From NCBI GenBank assembly GCA_023386395.1, contig JAEWJV010000495.1, forward strand, positions 1 to 8,253: DNA of 8,253 nt, read 5' to 3'. Shown in pieces: positions 1 to 6,405 of this stretch. The notes beneath the pieces are model-generated. The model was not told the origin of the DNA, searched no databases, and saw nothing but the letters and a program-made list of their open reading frames with translations. How positions within the stretch are numbered: position 1 is the first letter of the stretch; every line of letters begins with the position of its first letter. A program made the position numbers and the translations under genes. Source of the DNA: Bacteroidota bacterium (GTDB taxonomy: Bacteria; Bacteroidota; Bacteroidia; Chitinophagales; Chitinophagaceae).

Positions 1-502
1 CCGGTGCAGGGTTCAGAATAACTTTTACATTATTCGCCGCTGCAAATGCGGCAACCCAGTTAACCGTATCAACCGGTATCTCGAGCTGCATTAAAACAAT
101 AGCCGCCTCTGCAATTTCTACTGTTGCTTTTTCAATATCTTTTGGTGTAAGTGTTGCATTGGCGCCGGAAGCCACGGCAATACAGTTCTCCGCATTTTTA
201 TCAACTGTTATTAATGCAACGCCGGAAGGGTTTTTATCGTCGGAAAGAATAAACCGCGTATTGATGCCCTCCGCTTCAAATAATTGTATGGATTGCTTCC
301 CGAAAATATCATTGCCGGTTTTGCATATAAAAGTAACATTACCTTTCAGCCTTGCTGCAGCAACAGCCTGGTTAGCGCCCTTGCCGCCGGGATTCATGAA
401 AAAAGTACCTCCTAAGATCGTTTCGCCGGGTTGCGGAAGATGATCTGCTTTTATTACCATATCTGTATTGGAGCTTCCTATAACAAGTATTGGAGGTTTC
501 AT
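1..502 (-). CDS. rbsK: Ribokinase (PfkB family), N-terminal part only, cut by window edge
   Basis: Reading the minus strand from the ATG at 502-500 gives 167 residues that run off the window at position 1. The protein begins MKPPILVIGSSNTDM, followed by LPQPGET (residues 22-28) and GGKGANQAVAAA (residues 39-50), the first PfkB/ribokinase signature that contacts the sugar. It reaches ILNPAP near residue 167, a segment conserved in ribokinases. The family is usually about 300 residues, so the C-terminal half, with the GAGD catalytic loop and ATP site, lies outside the window. Ribokinase phosphorylates D-ribose to ribose-5-phosphate in the cytoplasm; another pentose or nucleoside as substrate cannot be excluded without the missing half. 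It follows the lycopene cyclase on the same strand after about 110 bp that contain a terminator-like hairpin, so it is probably transcribed separately. No transporter gene is visible beside it. Confidence 0.9.
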   Translation of the reverse strand, partial: MKPPILVIGSSNTDMVIKADHLPQPGETILGGTFFMNPGGKGANQAVAAARLKGNVTFICKTGNDIFGKQSIQLFEAEGINTRFILSDDKNPSGVALITVDKNAENCIAVASGANATLTPKDIEKATVEIAEAAIVLMQLEIPVDTVNWVAAFAAANNVKVILNPAP

Positions 503-581
503 ATAGCTGTAATCATTTTATTGAAAGAATAAAAATAGAAGAAGGTTTTCAGTTTTTCGCAAATGCTTTTAAGTTATTAAA

Positions 582-601
582 GCTTCAGGCGGCCCCGAAG
601 C
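582..601 (-). terminator. Terminator-like hairpin after the lycopene cyclase gene
   Basis: On the minus strand GCTTCGGG pairs with CCTGAAGC (8 bp including one G-T pair) around a GCCG loop. It is followed at once by the moderately T-rich TTTAATAACTT (581-571). It starts 11 bases after the cyclase stop codon at 613-615 and lies upstream of the ribokinase start. The position fits an intrinsic terminator for the cyclase; the weak T tract keeps confidence moderate. Confidence 0.5.
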
Positions 602-612
602 ACCGGTGGAAC

Positions 613-1779
613 TTATAAATGCCGCATAAGCTGTTTAAATGTAGCAGGCAAAAATGCGCGTAACGAAACACTGTTCATTATTTTTAATTCTTCTTTTAAA
701 TTGGTTTCGTTATCCAGGAATTTGAAAACTGCCTGTGGCGAATTATTTTTAAAAAGCTGTGCAAACAATGTATCGCCACTTATCTTTTTATATTTTAAAA
801 CATTCAGCAAAATGCTATCATATAAAAGAAAACGTTTATCAAAAACAGATGACAACTGCAGTGGGCTTTTATCTTTTATCAGCGCTTCAATAATTTTTGC
901 CGAATGTTTTTGTATAAACTGAAAACTATAACCGCTGCTGCCCTTGGTTTGTCCGCCTGCTGCACCAATATTTATAATGCGCCCTTCACCTTTTGAGAAC
1001 GCATAATTCGTCATGGGAATAACGCCGCTTTCCGTGTGCAGTAATTTATATTCATTAATCTTTAATTGTTTATTGATATAATGATTAAGCGCATTATTAT
1101 ATTCATTATCATTCAAAATGTTTTCAGAAAATAAAGTGTATTCAATAAGTGCTTGATTTTTCGCAACAGGTAAAACATACATGAATGCCGTTCCTTTTTC
1201 CTGGCTTATCCTGAAGTCCATGAATGTTGCAATACGCTCATCCAAAACTTCTGTTTCCGTTTCAATAAGCCAGCCTTTGAAATGTTGCAATAAAACATGT
1301 ACATTCTTTTGATTTAACGCTTCCTGTTTCCAGTTATTGAAAATGATACTGTTGAAAAGATAGTTTGAGTAGTATATATTATTGCTTGTTGTTATGGCAG
1401 CATATATCTCATTGTTTGATATTGTTTTTATTTCATCATATACAATATCAATATTCGAAAATGATTTGGCTTTGTCTAAAACAGCAGTATAGAAATCATT
1501 GCTGCGGATCATTTTGTATTGATAAGGCGCAAGATCGTAGCGTGCAGAAAAATGGTTTGAATAAAAATCTATTTGTTGCCAGCGGTGATATACAATGTCT
1601 TCAAATAAGCCTTGCTGCTGTTCCCAAAAACACCAGGTTTTATCATTGATGTTCTTTACATCCTTATCAACCAGTAATATTTTTTTTTGATTAAAGAAAG
1701 GATGCATCATCATCCTGTGCAGTAAGCTTAAGCCTGCACATCCGGCGCCCGCAATGATATAATCATATTGTTGCTGCAA
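613..1779 (-). CDS. crtY: Lycopene cyclase, CrtY-type flavoprotein
   Basis: The product is a FAD-dependent lycopene beta-cyclase-like protein, which would cyclise the ends of lycopene to give beta-carotene at the membrane. Numbered from the TTG chosen here (388 residues), it has an N-terminal dinucleotide-binding motif YDYIIAGAGCAGLSLL (residues 5-20), the cyclase motif NDKTWCFW (45-52), and LPVAKNQALIEYTLF (203-217). Glu213 of that last motif aligns with the catalytic acid of the CrtY family. A glycine-rich GAAGGQTKGSSGYSF follows at 272-286. The reading frame is open back to a TTG at 1908, but the extra 43 residues precede the normal start of the family fold, contain no motif, and cover an inverted-repeat element. 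A TTG at 1779 (MQQQYDY) or 1785 is therefore preferred. No other carotenoid genes (crtE, crtB, crtI, crtZ) are in the window. The gene looks more AT-rich than its neighbours and contains an A9 run. The family call is firm; the exact start and ring specificity are not. Confidence 0.88.
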   Translation of the reverse strand: MQQQYDYIIAGAGCAGLSLLHRMMMHPFFNQKKILLVDKDVKNINDKTWCFWEQQQGLFEDIVYHRWQQIDFYSNHFSARYDLAPYQYKMIRSNDFYTAVLDKAKSFSNIDIVYDEIKTISNNEIYAAITTSNNIYYSNYLFNSIIFNNWKQEALNQKNVHVLLQHFKGWLIETETEVLDERIATFMDFRISQEKGTAFMYVLPVAKNQALIEYTLFSENILNDNEYNNALNHYINKQLKINEYKLLHTESGVIPMTNYAFSKGEGRIINIGAAGGQTKGSSGYSFQFIQKHSAKIIEALIKDKSPLQLSSVFDKRFLLYDSILLNVLKYKKISGDTLFAQLFKNNSPQAVFKFLDNETNLKEELKIMNSVSLRAFLPATFKQLMRHL

Positions 1780-1798
1780 AAGCAATGAAATTTTTTTA

Positions 1799-1938
1799 CG
1801 TGAACCGTGAAACCTTTGAAGTTTGATTATTGTACATTGACTCTTTAATTCTTTGTAACTTAACGGTCTGACGCTTGATGCGTCTGACCGCAAATAACTT
1901 TTAAGCAATTCTTTACGCTCCTACATTCACGTTTCACG
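1799..1938. repeat. About 140-bp intergenic element with inverted terminal repeats
   Basis: The left end cgtgaaccgtgaa (1799-1811) and right end ttcacgtttcacg (1926-1938) are inverted copies matching at 12 of 13 positions. Each is itself two CGTGAA units separated by one base. A strong central hairpin lies at 1864-1890, and shorter aattcttt copies occur at 1847-1854 and 1907-1914. No protein-coding signal is convincing inside it. The architecture resembles a palindromic intergenic repeat or a small non-autonomous element; this is inference, because copy number elsewhere is unknown and no target-site duplication could be recognised. It lies between the peptidase stop codon and the likely start of crtY, so it forms much of the crtY leader. 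Confidence 0.45.
1864..1890. repeat. Central hairpin of the intergenic element
   Basis: The arms cggtctgacgc (1864-1874) and gcgtctgaccg (1880-1890) pair at 10 of 11 positions around a 5-nt loop, with a single T-T mismatch. Neither strand has a T run directly after it, so a simple intrinsic terminator is unlikely. The stem is strongly GC-rich within AT-rich surroundings. It lies downstream of the peptidase gene and upstream of crtY, so it could stabilise a 3' end or shape the crtY leader. Confidence 0.6.
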
Positions 1939-1944
1939 AAACAA

Positions 1945-3063
1945 CTATAAATAGCGGAGGTTGGTTGCCGGCGTTAATGCCGTAACGGTTTCATACATTA
2001 AACGAATGGTATTTTCAATATCATCACGGTGCAGCATTTCAACAGTGGTATGCATATAACGTAACGGTATTGAAATTAAAACGGAAGGGCAGCCATCATT
2101 GGCATAAGCAAAGCTATCTGTATCCGTTCCGGTTGACCGGCTTAGTGTGCGCCATTGCACAGGAATTTTTTTCTTATCAGCAACGCCTTCTACAAACGAT
2201 AACAGCTTGTTATGAATAGCAGGTGCATAGGCTAATGCAGGGCCCTTGCCGCAGGCAATATCGCCTTCAATAATTTTATTAATCATGGGCGTCGTTGTAT
2301 CATGTGTTACGTCGGTAACAATGGCAACGTTGGGTTTTATCCTGCGGGCAATCATCTCAGCGCCGCGAAGGCCAATTTCTTCCTGCACCGCATTTACTAC
2401 ATATAAACCAAAAGGTAGTTTATCTTTATTTTGTTTAATAAGCCTTGTTACTTCTGCAATCATAAAACCACCAACACGGTTATCCATGGCGCGGCCTATA
2501 AAATAGTTATTGGCCAATTCATCAAAACCATCCTGGTAAGTAACAACAGAACCGATGTGTATGCCTAATGCTTCCACTTCTTTTTTACTGCGGGCGCCGC
2601 AATCAAGAAATAAATTATCCGGTTTTGGCTGCGGCTCTTTCGCATCGGGAGATGAATGCCGCGTATGAATAGCCGGCCATCCGAACACTGCTTTTACAGG
2701 GCCTTTCCTGCCATGAATAATTACCCGCATGGCCGGCGCAATCTGGTGATCAACACCGCCATTGCGTTTAAGATAAATCAAACCCTGGTCGTTTATATAA
2801 TTTACAAACCAGCTTATTTCATCTGCATGCGCTTCTATTACAACCCTGAATGGCGCATCGGGATTAATTACGCCAACAGCAGTACCGTAAGGATCGGTAA
2901 AAGTTGTATCCACATAATCTTTGATGTAGTTAAGCCAAACCTTTTGCCCGCTGCTTTCAAAGCCAACGGGAGATGCCGTGTTGATATATTCTTTCAGAAA
3001 GCTGAGTGAATCCTTGCTGAATACTGTCTTATGCTTTGCTTTTGAATCTTTCCTTGTTGCCAT
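1945..3063 (-). CDS. M42-family metallo-aminopeptidase (FrvX/PepA-like)
   Basis: This 372-residue protein is a dinuclear-metal aminopeptidase of the M42 family, predicted to trim N-terminal residues from peptides in the cytoplasm, usually as a large tetrahedral complex. Visible signatures are EAHADE (residues 78-83; metal ligand His79 and Asp81), the bridging Asp194 in GRAMDNRVGG, the Glu-Glu pair 228-229 in VQEEIGLRG (general base and ligand), Asp251 in VTDVTHD, and His338 in YMHTTVE near the C terminus. All expected ligands are present. There is no signal peptide, and the basic N-terminal tail (MATRKDSKAKHK) is ordinary. The start is an ATG at 3063-3061, preceded by a candidate promoter. 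Length is near the family norm of about 350 residues. Some relatives are annotated as endoglucanase M, but the metal-site motifs indicate a peptidase. It lies about 200 bp after the GH3 fusion gene on the same strand. Confidence 0.93.
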   Translation of the reverse strand: MATRKDSKAKHKTVFSKDSLSFLKEYINTASPVGFESSGQKVWLNYIKDYVDTTFTDPYGTAVGVINPDAPFRVVIEAHADEISWFVNYINDQGLIYLKRNGGVDHQIAPAMRVIIHGRKGPVKAVFGWPAIHTRHSSPDAKEPQPKPDNLFLDCGARSKKEVEALGIHIGSVVTYQDGFDELANNYFIGRAMDNRVGGFMIAEVTRLIKQNKDKLPFGLYVVNAVQEEIGLRGAEMIARRIKPNVAIVTDVTHDTTTPMINKIIEGDIACGKGPALAYAPAIHNKLLSFVEGVADKKKIPVQWRTLSRSTGTDTDSFAYANDGCPSVLISIPLRYMHTTVEMLHRDDIENTIRLMYETVTALTPATNLRYL

Positions 3064-3097
3064 TATACTATAATTATAAATTTTAAAACTTGTTGCT

Positions 3098-3105
3098 CAA
3101 AGATA
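3098..3105 (-). promoter_or_regulatory. Candidate Bacteroidota -7 promoter element for the M42 peptidase
   Basis: On the minus strand TATCTTTG matches the Bacteroidota consensus TAnnTTTG exactly, 34 bases upstream of the peptidase ATG. An AT-rich leader follows. No clear TTG -33 element is seen at the usual 19-21-base spacing, so this is tentative. Confidence 0.38.
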
Positions 3106-3130
3106 GGTTGTTGAAATGAGTGATTTTCAG

Positions 3131-3170
3131 ATGGCAGCAAAGTAAAATCCTTTAGGGTTTGCGCTGCCAT
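3131..3170. repeat. Two-stage hairpin in the spacer upstream of the peptidase
   Basis: The outer arms atggcagc (3131-3138) and gctgccat (3163-3170) are perfect 8-bp inverted repeats. Inside them, aaatcc (3145-3150) pairs with gggttt (3155-3160), with one G-T pair, around a ttta loop. No T run follows on the minus strand. It sits between the GH3 fusion gene and the candidate peptidase promoter, so it could be a 3'-end stem for the former or an operator-like site. Its function is unknown. Confidence 0.45.
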
Positions 3171-3246
3171 AAAAATATGCAGTACAAGGGAGTGACACAA
3201 CGCAGATGCCACAACGTATCAATAGCTGATAACATAACTTAAACTT

Positions 3247-3266
3247 AAAAAGGCTTTCGCTTTTTT
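3247..3266 (-). terminator. Possible terminator overlapping the stop of the GH3 fusion gene
   Basis: On the minus strand an A-rich arm ending AAAAAGC is followed by a GAAA tetraloop and GCCTTTTT, giving a short stem with one bulged C and a T tract. It begins at the TAA stop codon (3267-3265). The stem is short and mostly A-T, so termination may be weak. On the plus strand the same sequence also ends in a T run, but no plus-strand gene leads into it. Confidence 0.4.
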
Positions 3267-6207
3267 ATTGTTTGGTCATAGCCTGATAAACGGCTTCCAT
3301 CATATTCATGCGCACCTTTAAAGTACTGAGCCTGCCGTTTGAGCCGCCTTCAGGATTAACACGGTTGGAAAGAAAAATAAACACGAGATCGTATTTGGGA
3401 TCTACCCAAACGCTGATGCCCGTAAACCCTGTGTGGCCAAAGGTTTGTGGCGAAGCGCTTAAACATGGATAGGGAATATCTTCTTTGGCATTATCTTTTT
3501 CGGGCTTATCCCATCCCAAACCCCTGCGGCTGATCTTGCTGTGATAAGCTGTAAAATAATCAATGGTTTCTTTCTTTAAATAACGCACGCCATCCCACAC
3601 GCCACCGTTTAGCAACATAGAATATAAAATAGCAAGATCATGCGCATTGCTGAACAAACCTGCGTGGCCTGCAACGCCGCCAAACATGGCAGAGCCGGGA
3701 TCGTGTACATAACCTCTCAGCAGTTGCAAACGAAAATATTGTTCATCTTCTGTTGGCGCAATATTATTAATAGCAATATGTTCGTTGGGTTTAAAAGTGG
3801 TGTTGTATAAATGCATGGGTTTATAAAATGTTTTAGTTACATATTCATTCAAAGGCATACCGGTTAATTGTTCTACTATCTTTCCGAGAAAAATAAAATC
3901 ATTATCGCTGTAAACATATCTTTTTGTGGGATATAGTTTGCTTTGCAGTATGCGCTGATAAATAGTATCAACCCAGTCTTTACGCATATACATAGTATCT
4001 GCTACATGCACCGTGTAAACTGAATCATCGCTGTAATGTTCAAAGTAACCCGGAAAAGGTTCCCCGTTGGCATCAATTATTTCTTTATAGAACGGTATAT
4101 AAGCAACCAGCCGCGCCTGGTGCAGCAGTATATCTCTTAAGGTTAAGCTGCTTTTATTAGTGCCCCGAACCCAGGGCAAATAATAACCAAGTGTTTTATC
4201 AAGATCGAGCAATCCTTCTTCCCACAGTTTCATTACAGATATGGTGGTTGCAGAAATTTTTGTTACGGAAGCAAGGTCATAAACCGTTTGGGGTGTTGCT
4301 GGTTCGCTGGTATAATAAGTGAGTTTGCCATAAGCTTTATCCAAAACAATTTTATTGTTTTTTACAACCATCACCACGCAGCCCGGCGTTGCATGTTTGG
4401 CAATGGCATCGCTGGCCAGGCTGTCGATTGTATAAAGTTTTGTGCTGTCTAAACCAACTTCTGCAGGGCTTGTGGTTTGCAATTCTTTTAATCCAAGATT
4501 TACAATACCATCTCCATAATGAAAAGCATCGCAAACCGTTACAGGTAATTTACCAGATGCAACAAATTCGCCTTCAAGCCAGGCAAATGCAGCCTCCTGG
4601 AAGATTGCATCATCTTCATAACAAGCCATTATATTATCCGCATCACAGAAATTCTTTAATGCGTAAGGGTTGCCGAAAACCATGGTTAATGCCTTGTTGT
4701 TAGACTGAAGATCTTTTACAAGTCCGAGCGCATTGGCCGATAAACCAAAATTTCTTGCAGGATATTTATTGAAATTGTGAACGCCGATTATAACTGCATC
4801 ATATTTGCCGTTAACAGCTTTTTCTATGGAGGCAGCTACCGTCGCGTTATCGTTATAACTCATTAAATACACATCGGCTTCTTTTTCAATTTTAAGAAAA
4901 GTGGATAAAGCGCTGCTTGTATCAAATTCACCAACACCTATATAAGCTATTTTTTTATTTGGTTTGAGCGGAAAGAGATTATCATCTTTCAATCGCAGTA
5001 AAGTAAAAGCCTGCCTTGCCGTTTTTCTTCTTAAGGGTAACACGTCTTTATTTAAATCTTTATACAGATTACCTGGATTGATATAGCCGGCCTTGCTTAA
5101 ACCCAGGTTATATTTTGCGAGTAATACTTTTTTTACACGGTTATCAATATCAATTGAATCCAAAATTTTATTGGCGATAGCAGCCTGGATTCTTTGAATA
5201 GCCTGCGGCACATCGCCAGGCAAACACAACATATCATTGCCGGCTAATAAAGATTTTACGGCAGCATCGCCCTGCGGATAATATTTGGCAACACCCTGCA
5301 TTTCCAGCGCATCAGTAAAAGAAATACCTTTAAAACCAAGATCCCTTCTTAAAAGATCAGTTACATTTTTTTGTGATAACGATGTGGGAAGATGCGGCGT
5401 TTTATCAATAGCCGGAATACTTAAATGCGCAATCATTACGCTGCCCACGCCTTCATTAAATAAAGTTTTAAAAGGATATAATTCCAGCGAATCCAGCGCA
5501 CCAAACGATTTTGAAATAACCGGTAAATCAAGATGTGAATCAACACTTACATCACCATGGCCGGGAAAATGCTTGGCACAGGCCATTACATCTTCTTCCT
5601 GCATGCCGCGCATTAATTGCGTGCCCAGCAAAGCCACTTTGTATTTGTCTTCACCGAATGAACGGAAGTTAATAACGGGGTTGTTGGGGTTATTATTAAT
5701 ATCAACTACGGGCGCATAATTTACCTGTATGCCCATGCGTTTGCATTGGTTGCCGATAGCCCTGCCTACTTCATAAGCAATGGCTGCATCCTGCACGGCG
5801 CCAATAGTAAGCTGGTCAGGAAATTTAAAAACGCTGTCTGTCATGCGCATGCCTAAACCTGTTTCGCCATCAATGCAAACCATTAACGGCGTTTGCGCTA
5901 TCTGCTGAAAATAATTGATATAGCCGGCCTGTTTTACCGGTCCGCCCTGGAACAAACAAATAGAACCGATATTATAATCACGGATAAGTTGTTCCACTTT
6001 TGCATTTAAATATACCGGCCTTCCCGAGGCGACGGTACTTTCACGAACCACCATTAATTGCGCTATGCGCTGCACAGGCGTTAAAGAATTAAACACACTG
6101 TCAACCCAACGTTGCGAATCCGCAGTTTGTTTATAAAATTTCTGAGCGTTTAAAGAATTTAAGCCAATAGTGCAGAGCAGGAAAACGAATGCTTTCTTTA
6201 ATTTCAT
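3265..6207 (-). CDS. Secreted fusion: NagZ-like GH3 beta-N-acetylglucosaminidase plus class C beta-lactamase-type serine hydrolase
   Basis: This 980-residue protein has three modules. Residues 1-21 form a Sec signal peptide (KLKK, hydrophobic core, likely cleavage after LNA). Residues about 35-370 are a GH3 barrel of the NagZ subgroup: KHFPGHGD (212-219) leads to Asp223-Ser224-His225, where His225 is the expected acid/base, and Asp299 in SFTDALEM is the expected nucleophile. Residues about 390-570 look like the alpha/beta domain that follows the barrel in two-domain GH3 enzymes. Residues about 580-980 are a serine beta-lactamase/penicillin-binding fold: SVTK (647-650; nucleophile Ser647), YSD (766-768) in place of YxN, and GHTG (924-927) in place of KTG. 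Such fusions are known in Bacteroidota. The inferred role is peptidoglycan turnover in the periplasm, one half cleaving GlcNAc linkages and the other acting on D-amino-acid peptides or esters. True beta-lactam resistance is not implied. The start is an ATG at 6207-6205, and the upstream region is shared with the divergent phosphoesterase gene. Confidence 0.92.
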   Translation of the reverse strand: MKLKKAFVFLLCTIGLNSLNAQKFYKQTADSQRWVDSVFNSLTPVQRIAQLMVVRESTVASGRPVYLNAKVEQLIRDYNIGSICLFQGGPVKQAGYINYFQQIAQTPLMVCIDGETGLGMRMTDSVFKFPDQLTIGAVQDAAIAYEVGRAIGNQCKRMGIQVNYAPVVDINNNPNNPVINFRSFGEDKYKVALLGTQLMRGMQEEDVMACAKHFPGHGDVSVDSHLDLPVISKSFGALDSLELYPFKTLFNEGVGSVMIAHLSIPAIDKTPHLPTSLSQKNVTDLLRRDLGFKGISFTDALEMQGVAKYYPQGDAAVKSLLAGNDMLCLPGDVPQAIQRIQAAIANKILDSIDIDNRVKKVLLAKYNLGLSKAGYINPGNLYKDLNKDVLPLRRKTARQAFTLLRLKDDNLFPLKPNKKIAYIGVGEFDTSSALSTFLKIEKEADVYLMSYNDNATVAASIEKAVNGKYDAVIIGVHNFNKYPARNFGLSANALGLVKDLQSNNKALTMVFGNPYALKNFCDADNIMACYEDDAIFQEAAFAWLEGEFVASGKLPVTVCDAFHYGDGIVNLGLKELQTTSPAEVGLDSTKLYTIDSLASDAIAKHATPGCVVMVVKNNKIVLDKAYGKLTYYTSEPATPQTVYDLASVTKISATTISVMKLWEEGLLDLDKTLGYYLPWVRGTNKSSLTLRDILLHQARLVAYIPFYKEIIDANGEPFPGYFEHYSDDSVYTVHVADTMYMRKDWVDTIYQRILQSKLYPTKRYVYSDNDFIFLGKIVEQLTGMPLNEYVTKTFYKPMHLYNTTFKPNEHIAINNIAPTEDEQYFRLQLLRGYVHDPGSAMFGGVAGHAGLFSNAHDLAILYSMLLNGGVWDGVRYLKKETIDYFTAYHSKISRRGLGWDKPEKDNAKEDIPYPCLSASPQTFGHTGFTGISVWVDPKYDLVFIFLSNRVNPEGGSNGRLSTLKVRMNMMEAVYQAMTKQ

Positions 6208-6405
6208 TATTACTTATTAGTGGTGATTATTGTTACCCGTTTGTGCAATAATAAAAATTTATAATAATTAAAGGCTATAACGTTACTACAATGTTTGCAC
6301 ATCTGCATTATAAAGAACCGGGATGTTTTCAATGCCTGCGACGTTGCTTCGTTCATTTATCATGGGCTTTGGCGGGTTATTTGATATACACTTCTTTAAA
6401 AATGT
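6208..6405. other. Divergent intergenic region between the GH3 fusion and the phosphoesterase gene
   Basis: About 200 bp, very AT-rich around 6247-6275, must hold the promoters of both flanking genes. No exact TAnnTTTG element was found on either strand; aatgtttg at 6290-6297 (plus) differs by one base. A 7-bp inverted repeat, tgtgcaa (6242-6248) and ttgcaca (6295-6301), spans 60 bp and may be chance. A 28-codon ORF (6323-6409) overlaps the start of the phosphoesterase gene. Confidence 0.5.

Noticed and set aside
159..443. 94-residue plus-strand frame over the partial gene at the left edge
   Set aside because: The minus strand here encodes the ribokinase GGKGANQAVAAA motif in a continuous frame, so the plus-strand frame is a shadow.
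1799..1938. CRISPR array or tandem-repeat locus
   Set aside because: There are only two CGTGAA doublets and they are in opposite orientation, with no regular repeat-spacer pattern and no cas genes.
1945..3063. Cellulase/endoglucanase function for the M42 protein
   Set aside because: Relatives carry that label historically, but the full set of dinuclear-metal peptidase ligands is present and no glycosidase motif is seen.
5285..5719. 144-residue plus-strand frame inside the GH3 fusion gene
   Set aside because: It overlaps the catalytic GH3 region encoded on the minus strand and shows no recognisable motif.
3265..6207. Acquired antibiotic-resistance beta-lactamase
   Set aside because: The serine-hydrolase module is one part of a conserved cell-wall-type fusion with altered YxN and KTG motifs. 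There is no mobile element beside it, so a housekeeping role is more likely.
6242..6301. Operator formed by tgtgcaa and ttgcaca
   Set aside because: A 7-bp inverted repeat spread over 60 bp of AT-rich DNA can occur by chance, and no promoter elements were found aligned with it. It is mentioned only as part of the divergent region.
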